DNA from: Gnetum montanum
Taxonomy: Eukaryota > Streptophyta > Gnetopsida > Gnetales > Gnetaceae
DNA: 64,000 bases
NCBI GenBank assembly: GCA_015680685.1
Contig: MNCI01002192.1
Location: 464,452 to 528,451 of the forward strand
Direction: 5' to 3'
Of the stretch, positions 38,336 to 49,545 are shown in pieces. The notes beneath the pieces are model-generated. The model saw nothing but the letters and a program-made list of their open reading frames with translations, was not told the DNA's origin and made no database searches. The position numbers were made by a program, and so were the translations under genes. Every line of letters begins with the position of its first letter. Position 1 is the first letter of the stretch.

Positions 38336-41300
38336 ACTTTGTGATCTTTTAAGTTTCTAGTGAATATTATGGTTTTATGACAATTATGGTTTCTCATGTT
38401 TTGCATATTTTGGCATTATCAAGATTTCTATTAGTTTGATGTCTTTGCACTTACATGCAACTAAAGTCTAAGGCTCAATATCCCTAGGAACTATTGACAA
38501 GGCAAGTGCAATGATAATTTCTACTTCAAGTGTTGAGACATCACCATTGACTATCCACATGTGAATGCAATGGACACTAGTAATGAGTTAATCAGTGACA
38601 TAAATGAAATTAGGTGAATGTTTATTAAGTTTATCAAGTAAAGTCTGGATCCATTAAGGGTAAAGTCTGGATTCATGCCTAATTAAGTTTAGTTATCATC
38701 AAGATTAAATTTTTTAATCTATTTAAAAATTAGATGAGGTTACTCAACCATTAAGTACAAATGATTGTTGAGCATACATGGTTACAATTTGCTAGTTGAG
38801 CAAGTAGTTCTAAAATATTAAGAAAAAAAACATTGCTCACATTCAAATGCTAGAAAGTGTGCTAGGATAAACTTGTAGATCATTCTCACTACTAAGTTAC
38901 CAACAACATATGCCATTATCCTTAGTCTCTTCACTGAATTCTTACAAGTCACTACCAAGATTTACCATTAAATTTTCAATACAAGTATCTTCATGGTACA
39001 TATGTACATATAATTGTAATCCATCTTTGGTTACCTACAATATTAAGCATTTTAATCATGGTTTTATTTTCAATCTTTGTTTTCGTTGTTATTAACATTA
39101 ACTATTATTTATTTTTCTTCTTCTTTTTCTTGTGTTGTTTAGTGTTCTCTCTTTATTTTTTTTTTCTTTGTTTTTTTAAAACCTAAGAAGGGCTAAAAAT
39201 GAGGATCAAGTAGCAAGGAAATTTATCCTATTTGTGTCTATAAAAATAAGTAGAGAATACAAAACCTACACCAACACATCCTTGCCAAGGCCTACAACCT
39301 CCTTAGGCTTGCATAGCATATTATTACATTTTAAAATAATATTTATTATTATAATTATTTTAAAACATATATGTAAATTTCTAACATCCAGTTATATAAT
39401 GATGTTAATACAACTTTTGGTATTCCTATTCCTTTCTTTTATGAACATTGATACTACAGTTTGTTGTAAAGGTACCAAGGTTAAAAGGAGGATGAGCCAT
39501 GGAGTGGATAGGATATTTTTGGAAAAGACTAAAAACTCCTAAAGATGGGTCCTAATCATTTTAAGAATTTTTTTTTTATAATGTTAATAGGAGTGATTGG
39601 GAATCATAAGTTCCTTTCCATAAACCTATGTTTGTATTCCTTCTTGTCTTAATTTCTTACCCTTCTTTCTAGAATCAATTTAGATTAATCCAAGTGGAGG
39701 AAGAACTTAATATGAAATTTTATTTAACTAGAGCATTTCTAGTTAGATTACTAAAGAAAGAAAAGGCCCAACACAAGGACCTACCAAAGGAAGTTTGTCT
39801 CTTGGAGGTTTAGGTTCAAAAACTACTCTAGCAAGCTGTAAAGTAGGCCATAGAGTTTCATGGCTTACTATAAAGCTAAGTTCTCTTTCCTTGCATTTAT
39901 GTTACAAACAACGAATATTTTATTTTATTAAAATGTTTTTTGTCTAGTTGTAAATTTGAGTTCCATATTTTCTAAAAAAATATAATAAATGCTTGAATAT
40001 TTTAGCAATTAATCTTAGTATAAACAATTTTATATAACTTTCTATTTTATAGTTCAAATTTAGCTATCAACTTGATACTATCATTATTATATGTTTGAAA
40101 ATTTTCTTGCATTACATTACTATTCTAATAAAAATCATATTTATTGAACATTTTAATGTAAAATTTATTCTACCATAATTTGGTAAAATTTTGAACTTAT
40201 GATGAGATAGAAATTTTTTAATTAATTCCTACATTGCATATTTACATGATCATGCCCCAAGTGAGTAATTTCATATTTTGTCCTTATTTCAAAATTTTAT
40301 TTTTTCTTCATTTGCAAAATTTATATTATGTCATGTTTCTTTATTCAAGTTATTTTTCCCATGATGTTATTTTCAAGTATTCTTAAAATTTAAATCAACC
40401 CCATCCACTCTACTAGTTGAGACATTTTCTAGGTTTCCATACCTACATAAGAGATGGCCTAGGTGATCATCTATTAAAACATGTTTTCAAAGGGTGTCAC
40501 CTATGACTGAAATTTATGTATCAACAATGTCACTTGCGTCCTCACTATAAAATTAATATCAAAGTTATTGACTAGTATTAGTTTCAATATTGGCTTTAGT
40601 TCTAACTTAGAAATCGATGTCAAAATTAAGGTTATGTGTTGATTTTAGCATTAGTTTGTCTCTACATGCTAAATTGATGTAAAAACTCAAGATTAATATT
40701 AATTTTTATATTGATTTCTACCTTGTTTTAAAACCAATGTTAAAATCAATACTTAGCATTAGTTTTAATGTTAGTTTCTAATTCACATTGAAAATAAGAC
40801 TAAAATTTGTGTTGACACAAATGAACACCATCCTAACTATAAAGAGGAAAGTTCTAGTTTATTTTTGGAATTCTCCTAAATATTCACATCATTAAATTAG
40901 CAACTTTTTAACACTTAACTTCTTGCATAGATTTCACTCTTAGAATGAGTTTGAAGATCCTTTGTTAGTTTCTCAGCATTTCTAACAAAGAAATTCATTC
41001 TACCTTCTAAATTCTTCAAGCATTTCAACATCTTGTCTCAAAAACTTAGAGATTTCAAAATTGAGACCAACTAATCTCAACAACATGTGTTTCCTATATC
41101 AATTTCCTATTTGAATTTTTGACTTCAACCTTAGTTTCTTCTTTAGCCTCAATTTTTATGTTTATCTCTAAAAATCAACATTAGAACAAATAGAATATTA
41201 TAGAATCCCATTAGTTAATAGTGTTTAAGTTAAGAGTAGTTGCAACATCAATCTTCTCTAGTCATCTCTTTTGTAGTAAGCCCACTTCCCTTCTACTTTT

Positions 41301-41414
41301 AGCACATCTCAAGTTTCTAATTAATTGTACTTCTCTCTTTTCTTCTATTTCTTGTTTATAGAGTAAATTTATACTTCTTGTCCAGTTATAGATTGTACTT
41401 TATGATTTATATTT
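38336..41414. other. AT-rich intergenic stretch with a 60-bp tandem repeat
   Basis: No gene was recognised. Apart from the minisatellite at about 40515-40830, I see only AT-rich sequence and pyrimidine runs (39100-39180). The short ORFs lack recognisable motifs. Confidence 0.5.
40515..40830. repeat. 60-bp degenerate tandem repeat
   Basis: About five units of 60 bp, the outer ones partial, can be aligned by eye: one partial unit to 40590, then units starting near 40591, 40652, 40712 and 40772. Each has an ATTAGTTT-like start, an AAATNGATGT-like middle and TTAGNATTAG near the end. Units differ at roughly a third of positions. The 60-bp period would equal 20 codons, but no frame is open. Confidence 0.6.
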
Positions 41415-42441
41415 TGTTTCTCCACTATCAAATTTATGCATTTGATTTAAGTAATAAGACTATTAAAAATATTTTTTCCTACTTTTCTTTCATATAATAT
41501 TACTTTCTAGAATATTGATGAGCATCAAAGTGTCATGTCAACAACCCTCATCGATGGGGTCCCATTTATGTGGTGTTGCCCATTGATAGAGTTGTATTGA
41601 CATAGTGTTTGCTACATCTACGGGGCCCCATCAACATAATCTTATTGCAAAAACTATAAATACGAGCTCACAGCCGTGTTTATGAGGATTCAAGTCATAG
41701 TAGTAGTAGAGATCTTGCAATTTGTCCATTTGAAAGTTAGAATATTTCTCTAAGTGCCTACAACAAGAGTCAAAAAGTGTAAGAATCTCTATTCAAGAAT
41801 TGTTGTCCTTGAACCACACTAGTATATATGGCAATAAAGACAAGCCTTTTAATCAAGAATTGTAGCACTTAGAATAAACTAATGATTTATTTATTCATTC
41901 ATTTTTTTATTGAATATGCAATTAATTAAGCTAAATTAAACTTTATGTGATTAGTTAATTATTTAAGGTAAATAGATTAAACACATGAGTACAACCACTT
42001 TGAGTCTAAACATGTATTCACTTGGTAATCCCAACAATGTTATTACTTCGTGTGCCTAATAGTGTAGCACTTGGTAACCCAACAATGGATACGTGGGTTC
42101 AAGATGTGTATGAAAAGTGGGACTGGATGCTTATGTTAGGACTAGTTAGAGGCTAGTTAAGTAGATAAATTAGATTAGTTATTATACCACTTCATCTCTT
42201 TACTTTAAGTACCAAGATCATAAAACATAAAACGACAACAACCATGTGTCTCAATTACACTTAAACCATACCTTGAGCTTCCCAAGTGTAGTTGGGAAGT
42301 CAACAAACATCCTTAATGTAAAGTTTACTTCTTAGAGGACTAGTGCACTGGAAACTATAGAGTTTATAGAATTTGACTGGATCACACATGAACACTTTGT
42401 GATTCATATGGTTGGGCGTATGGGTACCTTACCACTCATCA
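41415..42441 (+). repeat. 5' LTR of element D
   Basis: TG...CA LTR of 1027 bp, closely similar to 49546-50591. A U3 array with CATCGATGGGG-like and ACGGGGCCCCATC-like units (about 41540-41640) precedes the TATA box CTATAAATA (41654-41662). Confidence 0.8.
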
Positions 42442-42442
42442 T

Positions 42443-42462
42443 TCATGCCATTATCAAGGACT
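42443..42462 (+). other. Primer binding site of element D, degenerate
   Basis: After the LTR end CATCA, the sequence TTCATGCCATTATCAAGGAC aligns with the PBS of elements A, E and F, with several changes. Confidence 0.5.
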
Positions 42463-42609
42463 CTTTTTGTTAAAACATGTGCTATCTAAGATTAGAAAAC
42501 ATTATTAATATCATTGAACAAAACCCAAGGTTGACATCATTCTCAAATTATATAATTACAAAATCACATTGATATTTTATTTGTTTGCAACATGTCTTCT
42601 TCTCACAGG

Positions 42610-44430
42610 CATGAAGATATCAAACTATCAGCCCCACAATAGTGTAAAGTGGTATATACTCATCTAGATGAGTATGTACTTGACTTCACCTTCATCCTAC
42701 ATCAAAATGAACAACTATAGTGGCAAGACATGGAGGGAAACATCATAATTCCCCCTAATCAATCTATGTCTAGGATGCTTTTTTAAACTCTTAAGAGGTT
42801 GGGCATCCCATATCTTCAATAGGAATACGTTGTGCATGGTTATGACACTTGGGACTACTACCCCACTCAAACACAATGCAGGAGAGATCAACACCAGGAA
42901 AAGCACCATGAGTTTGCAAAGGAAAAACACTTCACCAATCCCTTGTTCTTGTTAAACCAAACTGACAATGAGGATCCTCCCTCTAGGGGTTCTCAACATG
43001 AAGATTCTCCACCCCTAGTTATTGGTGATAAGCATGTAACCCTAGACATACGATCCACTATTAACAAATCAGGTTTAGGAAAAAGTGATAGTCAAGGTAG
43101 GAACTCAAGCAAACATCATGATGGCAAGGAATCTAAGGATTGTAGTAGTGACAAGCACAGAGATGGTGGTGGACACTACAGTGGTGGTGGTGTTCCAACT
43201 TCCTCTTCATCCTCTTCATCTAATTCTGAACATTCATCTTCATCTTCTAACTCTAATAGAAGCTACCAAAGAAATAATCACAATGAAGGTGATCAGCAAG
43301 ACAACAATGATTGTAGAGAATGCTAAGAGTGAAGGGGTGGCAGAAACCATCATTGGCATCATCAACATAATGATGATGATGAACCTCTATTGGCAACTCG
43401 AAGCATGCTTAACATTGCAGAGGCAATTAATATCCCAACTAGGCATGTGAAAGATAGTTGAATCAAGTTCTTAGACATGAACAATATCCCAAGATTTGAG
43501 GGTTTAGGGTTTAGGGTTTAAGGTTATAACACTGATACGCAAAATCATCTACAAGCCTTTCAAAATGCCTATGCCTTACAAAACATTGAAAATGATTAGA
43601 AAAAGCTCAAACTCTTTCCCAGGACACTCATCAAAGAGGCAAAGAACTGGTACCAGTCCTTGGAGTTGAAATCCATTTGCATATGGAGGACCATGCTAGA
43701 ACTATTTAATGATAAATACTAGACATACTCCATGGTGTCTAATTTGAGAAGGCAAATCCAAAGCTAGAAACAAGAAACACATGAACCTTTGGATGCCTCC
43801 ATGGATAGATACTATTCTCTCTTACATCGATGTCCTAGCCATGGTTATTGTCAAAGGGAAAAAGTTTACCGCATCATAGATAGGCTCAAAGTAGAAACCA
43901 GAAGAACTCTTGGGGTCTATGCCCAAGGAAGATTTTCTAAACTAACAGCTCATCAAATACAAAGGCTGATAGAGCAGGTAGCAAAAGAAGAAGGTGAGTT
44001 GCACAAAAGGAAAAGTGCAATAGGGATACTTCCATCAAGAAAAGGGAGGTTTGATTCTATGATGAGGAAGAGTCACCACTTGATGAAGTAGTGAATAGAA
44101 AAACCTTGCCTATCCAAAAATTTGTTTCTAATATTTCGACTAAGGTTGATAAATTATGGGACTCTTTGGATGAAAAATTCAAAACAACTATGAAGATTGC
44201 TGAAGATTCTAAAGAGTAGAATAGTGATCACTACAAGAGGTGAGAAGAAGCTGAACATGCCTACCAAAGAGGTAAGGGCAAAGTTACTACAGTAGAAGAA
44301 GTTGTGGAGATAGAATTTGATGCTGATTTTGGGTGTGACATTTATCAATATGAACATCCTAAGGGATGTTACCCTACGGTGTCACACTTACAAGAGTTTG
44401 AGGTGTATGCGTTGAATCCTCAACTAGCAT
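42610..44430 (+). pseudogene. Element D gag remnant
   Basis: The N-terminal segment EYVLDFTFILHQNEQL (about 42670-42720) is conserved with element A. A long open part (42832-43326) is His/Asp/Ser-rich with a poly-Ser run. The core has IPRFEG then YNTDTQNHLQAFQNAYALQN, with a telomere-like insertion between (43499-43520). LFPRTLIKEAKNWYQSLEL follows, then LDASMDRYYSLLHRCPSHGY (43789-) and a Lys/Glu-rich tail. The Cys/His box is CDIYQYEHPKGC near 44340. A TAG at 43598-43600 stands where element F has a Trp codon, which fits G-to-A decay. Confidence 0.8.
43499..43520 (+). repeat. Interstitial telomere-like repeat inside gag
   Basis: Three GGGTTTA units, the plant telomere repeat, lie between FEG and GYNTD of the gag core. 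Elements A and F have a single Gly codon there. The net gain is 18 bp, in frame, but it brings a TAA. Confidence 0.85.
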
Positions 44431-45060
44431 AGAGATAAACACCTAGATGATACCTTATCCTCAAGGTAATCCAAGGTAGTTCCACTAGTAACAATAGGCT
44501 TACTATCCAAATGAAGCTCGACCACAACCATATGAACAATATCAACAATGGCACCAACCATAGTCATAGGGAATGCCACTACCAAGATAGTAATACTATT
44601 ATAGGCAATAAGACCCATATGGATACTATGTATAGCAACCCATTTCTCCATAAAGCTCTACAAGTCATGTATCATTCTAACATTACTATTATCTCCCAGA
44701 GTACCATTGAAGTAATTCACCATCTACTCAAAGGAAACATCCATATTCATACCACCCTCTGCATCTGTCTACACACATCCCTCTACCTTTAACCTAGTTA
44801 CCTCCTGCTCCAACCATGCAGGTGAAATTACCCCATAGCAGTAGGAATGAAATGCTATGAGGGCTGTAAATTTACAACTGGCCTTCCAGCCAAATGGTTC
44901 GGACACTTGATCTAGGAAACAACCATTTTTCTGATCCAATAGTCCTCCTAAACCCCCACAACCTAATGTGGCTAGTTGGTCTATATCTCTAACACCCTCA
45001 TCCTCTACATCAAACACATTCAAGCACTCCTCAAACCAAATGCCACCTTAAAACTACACT
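44431..45060 (+). pseudogene. Element D Gln/Pro/Tyr-rich gag tail
   Basis: One frame gives PYPQGNPR, then ARPQPYEQYQQWHQP (about 44520-44570), GMPLPR and DPYGYYV, matching the tail of element A gag. Gln codons are often TAA or TAG here: four stops lie within about 45 bp of 44490. This low-complexity tail probably links gag to protease. The region 44770-45060 has no clear motif. Confidence 0.55.
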
Positions 45061-45968
45061 GTGATGCTAACTCATGTTGTTTCTAATTGGATCAAGGCTG
45101 GCAAGCTTCCCACAAAATGATCGAACTTATAAAGTCTTCTTATTTGCTTACAGATCACTAGACATGAGCCATGTAAGGCTCTTCTTGATTCTAGTTTCAA
45201 TGTCAATCTCATATCCCATGACATGTACAAGGCCTAGAACCTACCACCTCTCAAGAAGAGCAACATCCGTTTGGAATTGGTAGACCAATCAATCATAGTT
45301 CCTTTAGGATTAGTGGAGGAAGTTGTAATCACAGTTTGTGGATGGTCCTATCCTACTAGTTTTTTGGTGACTAAGGTTGAAAACTGCAAAGTAGACTTCC
45401 CTATCATATGGGACATGCATGCTTGAGCACTTTTTGTGCACAAATGGACATCAAGCACCTCTTCTTGAAAATCTCCAAGAAAAATGAATTTGGACACCTT
45501 GAGAAGAAGCAAGTTCCATGCATCATGTATAGTAATAACAAGTGTAATTGTGTGTAGAAAATATGGTCCATTAAGAGTACATTCCTCAAAGCATGCAATA
45601 AATGTGCACATGAATCGAATATCCATAGATGCCTGTACACAGCAACCACAAGATAGGAGGGCACCCAATCACTGACATCTAACTTTGATAGTAGCACATT
45701 ATGCATGAAACCTACTGAGCACCTAACATGTGCCTATGTTAAAGGCATGGATGAACTTGAGCAAGTTCATCACCAACTCTTTGATGATTAAAATGATTAT
45801 ACCTTTTGGCAAGAGTTGGAAATTCCTAATAATTTCAAGTAAGAGCCCCTATAATTAAAAACCCTACCAACTGGCATGGAGTATGCATTCTTAAACAATA
45901 GAAAGCTAGTCATAATCAATGCAAATCTTACTCCCAAACAAAAAGACAAGCTATTGATGGTAATCATT
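45061..45968 (+). pseudogene. Element D protease and pre-RT linker
   Basis: The protease active site is eroded to ALLDSSFNVNLIS near 45180. The body follows with VPLGLVEEVVITVCGWSYPT and FLVTKVENCKVDFPIIW. The linker runs on (ESK-like Cys/His-poor segment, then LPTGMEYAFLNNRK, 45865-45910) to ANLTPKQKDKLLMVI at 45968. At the matching point element A continues into RT, but here RT is gone. Confidence 0.68.
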
Positions 45969-46012
45969 TTCTGCTTTAACTATCATAGATTGTCTTTTTG
46001 TTTGGGAGTAAG
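45927..46012 (+). repeat. 28-bp fold-back at the RT deletion point
   Basis: Arm 1 (45927-45954) and arm 2 (45985-46012) are reverse complements with one mismatch, separated by 30 nt. Arm 1 is normal pol sequence (also seen in element A near 890-910). Arm 2 is an inverted copy of it, sitting where RT should begin. Confidence 0.85.
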
Positions 46013-46019
46013 TCATTTA

Positions 46020-46950
46020 ATGGTCCAGAAAGGCATAGTACTGAAGCACAGAATTACTTAGGTAGGGATTGAGGTAGACTCGGAAAAGATAATGGTCATC
46101 CAAGGAATCACAAAACAACTAGAGATAGTTAAAGATGTCTGATCATTCCTTGGACAGACTAGTTAGTACCAGTAGTTTATAAAGAATTTCTCTAATATCG
46201 TAAAGCCATTGGTTGAGTTTGTGAAGAAAGATGTTCCATTCATTTAGACCAAGGAGTGTGAACATGCATTCCAATAGCTAAAGGAAAAACTCATAGAAAC
46301 TCCAATTCTACAAGCACTAAACTAGTCTAGACCATTTTAAATAATGATTAATGCATCTAATTATGCCTTTGGGAGTCATGCTTACACAGTTGAATGATAA
46401 GAAACATCCATATTATGTCCACTACGCGAGCTAAAGCATTGTGGATGCACATTTAAATTACACCATAACTACGAAAGAACTAATGGTAGTAGTATATGCT
46501 CTTGAAGAATTCAGGCACTATGTGCTTGGCTATAAGGTGTTTGTGCACATAGATCATAGTGCCATCTACTTCCTAATAAATAAGCCAATGATAAGACCCC
46601 ATATCATATGATGGCTCATGATCTTGCAAGAATTCAATCTCACAATGGTAGATTGGAAAGAAACTGAGAATGTGGTCATTGACCATCTCTCTTGATTAAG
46701 ATGGGATAACAAAGAGAAGCAAAGCCCTCTCTCTGACCAATTTCTAGATGAACTCCTCTTTACAAGAGTAATCAATGAACAAGTGCACATAAAAACAACA
46801 TGGTACAATGGCATCCTCACTTACCTTATCACTCAGGAGATGTCACAAGGTCTAGACTTTAGGAAAAAATAATAGTTTCTTCACTATACTAAGTACTTTA
46901 TGGAAATCAATGGACACCTTTACAAGATGTGCACCAATAGCCTAGTTCGT
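46020..46950 (+). pseudogene. Element D RT thumb and RNase H remnant
   Basis: Sequence resumes after the deletion with the RT thumb: GIVLKHRIT, GIEVDSEKIMVIQGI, SFLGQ and IKNFSNIVKPLVEFVKKDVPF (46030-46240). RNase H then shows PFKIMINASNYAFG (catalytic Asp replaced by Asn), KHPYYVHYASKAL, and HVDHSAL-like and MVDWKE-like pieces in shifted frames to about 46700. The finger and palm parts of RT, including YxDD, are absent. Confidence 0.68.
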
Positions 46951-46959
46951 TGGTATGTC

Positions 46960-48055
46960 CCTGATGTAGACTAATTACATGTTCTCCAAGATGCTCATGA
47001 AGGCCCTTGCGGAGGCCACTATGAAGGGAGATGCATAGCCATAAAAATCCTAATGGTAGGATACTGTTGGCCTATAATCTTCAGGGACATCTACCAATTT
47101 GTTCGATCTTGTGAACATTGTCAACAAGATGGTGGGATCACTACTCTAATGGAGGGTTCTTGCTAGTGGATTGAGCCACTAAAGCCCTTTGACATATGGG
47201 GCATTAACTTCATGGATCCCATCACACCCATGTTCAATGGAAAGGCATACATCATCATAGTAGTCAACTACTACACCAAATGAGTAGAAGTAGTAGTCGT
47301 CACCAACTATACATCATCTACTACTACTCGATTCATACAACAAACTGTTGTAAATAGGTTTGTGATGCCACATGCACTAATTTCTAACAATGGAACCCAT
47401 TTTATAGGTGCCACTTTTCAAAAGTTGATGTAACAATTGGGGGTTGAACATAAATTAATAACACCCTATCATTCCCAAGCCAATAGTCAAGTAAAGGTAA
47501 GTAACTGGGAGATCATAAAGATTCTAACATGAACTATTAGCAAATATAGAAGATACTAGAGCATAAAACTCAATGATGTCCTTTAGACCTATCGCTCAAC
47601 ATGGAAACTCCCTATTGGCTACTCTCCCTATGAGTTAGTGTATGGGAAACTTCCAACACTCTTAATTCAATTTGAGTTCCATACACTCTCAATAGCTTAT
47701 GAACTAAACTTTGACATAAGTTTAGCATAAAAAGAAAGACTAATCAACCTCAACATGCTAAATGAAAATCAATTAGTGGGCTTATCTTTGAATAAAGTGC
47801 ACAAGGCATTCAACAAACAATGACATGGCCTTAGAATATGGAAAGTAAATTTTCAACCAAGATATAAGGTTCTTTACTAGAACCCCACACACATACACCA
47901 GAAAAAAAAGTTCCAAACATTGTGGGAGGGATCTTATATAATTGATGAAACCTTTCCTTCTAGGGCCATGATTATATACAAACCTGAGAGCCCAAATAAA
48001 AACTAGTTAGTTAACATCCAACAAGTAAAGCCTTTTGACAAGCCAATGTAATGAA
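46960..48055 (+). pseudogene. Element D integrase, catalytic Asp residues lost
   Basis: The HHCC zinc finger is intact (DAHEGPCGGHYEG ... SCEHCQQ, 46985-47130). The catalytic core has FDIWGINFMDP, where the first Asp is Asn (47206-47208), then SNNGTHF, where the second Asp is also Asn (47386-47388). Both are GAC-to-AAC type changes. The third acidic residue lies near SNWEIIK (47500). The core continues with YRSTWKLPIGYSPYELVYGK, and the C-terminal part ends with QQVKPFDKPM (48020-48050). A handful of stops are present. Confidence 0.82.
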
Positions 48056-49545
48056 TACCTTAGCGGATCGACAACCATACTCAATATTTTGAATCTCCTC
48101 CTTTCAACTCAGTCATGGGAGAGATGGCCATCCATGCTAATCATCCATATGGCTCCTTAATTTTTCTATTTTTGTTTTACATGTTTTTGATTTTACAAAT
48201 TATTTATTTTATACCTTTTTTATTTTCAAAATTTTTCCTATTTTACATCATTTTTAGTACATATAAATATTTCTTGAATATTTTAAACTTTCTTATATTT
48301 TTTACTTTATTTTATTTAAGTGTGATTTTTAATTTTTTGCTAATAAACATGCTTTGTGCCAACATGACATAGTGGTGTTGTAGCTACTACTAATGGTAGT
48401 TTATGCTTAATATTTTTTTTGCTAATGTTTAGTTTCTATTTTTGAATTTTTATACTAATGGCTTGGTCATGGTTTCTTTTTCATGGAATAGGCAGTGAGT
48501 GCATGACATGCACCCATTCCAAACCCTATGGTTTTCCTCACTTTGGGAGTTTGAGGTTCCTTTCATTAAATCAGTTTTTAATAAATTCATGATCTTGGTA
48601 GTTTTTAGAATTGGAAAGAACTCAAAGGTTTGTACAGGGTGTAACTTCAACGGGACTTAATACTCTTTGTACTCTTCTACTTACTCGAGTGCTTGAGTGT
48701 TTTCATAAACTTCTTACCACTTTGTTTCGATCAATAATAGGAAGTTAAAAAAAATTCTTTGCATGGTGTGGTTCCCATCCAAAAATAAAAACAAAAAAAA
48801 ATTATGGGAATTTAAAGCACACCCCTTAGGCAAATAAATGGGCTACAAGCACTAGTTATGGGACCAGAAAGACATGTTACCCATACCCAAAGGTCCCCTC
48901 TAACTACGACCCTTTCTCACTTCCTACTTCTCTTTTCTTCTCTTTATGGAATGGTGGTTGTTCTTTGGGTACTCGTGTGTCTTGAGGGGGTGGATCGATC
49001 TTGTAGTGGTAATGCAAAGTCACTGAAAGCAGTTGGTTTTGGTTTGGACTAAGGATGGATCTTCTCAGGTAATTTTAAATACAAATCCACAAGGGACTTC
49101 TTATGACCTCGATTCAGAATTCCATTCCACCTTCTCCATCATCCATTTATGCTGATCATAACTCATCTCATTATCAAAGTCCATGTTCTTGATTCCATAT
49201 CTTGGTCTAACATATTTGAATTCCTAGGTAGAATCTTCTAGGTTTTAGTCCTTAACTTCCATTGACTGTTAGTCACCTATGGAGCCCATGGACTCTTTAG
49301 GTTGAGGTTATGCAAGGGAAAACAAGGCATGTGCCTGCTATGGGGAGGACCCACATGCATATCTCTTGATTGGATTCATTAAGTACCTTATCCTTGGGCA
49401 TTCTTCTAATAAGAATCTTTTGTACACTCATCTTCTACATCAGACCACATGCTCCTTTACATATTTTGTTCATTAAACACATTCTCCATTGAATTTTTCA
49501 ATTTTTAGGCTTTGAAATATCCTCTTCAATGATTTTATCATATCT
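48056..49545 (+). other. 3' non-coding region of element D
   Basis: It begins with the post-pol motif CAGTCATGGGAGAGATGGCC (48110-48129), shared with B, E and F. AT-rich sequence with a hydrophobic chance ORF (48115-48372) follows. A block at 48720-48900 is the inverse of the 3' blocks in B and E. No accessory ORF and no clear polypurine tract before the LTR were seen. Confidence 0.55.

Noticed and set aside
43085-43450. 121-codon plus-strand ORF
   Set aside because: Overlaps the element D gag in another frame; its Met/Val/Ile-rich content comes from Ser codons read out of frame.
48115-48372. Hydrophobic 85-codon ORF after D integrase, possible envelope protein
   Set aside because: Composition follows from T-rich sequence; no counterpart in B, E or F at that position.
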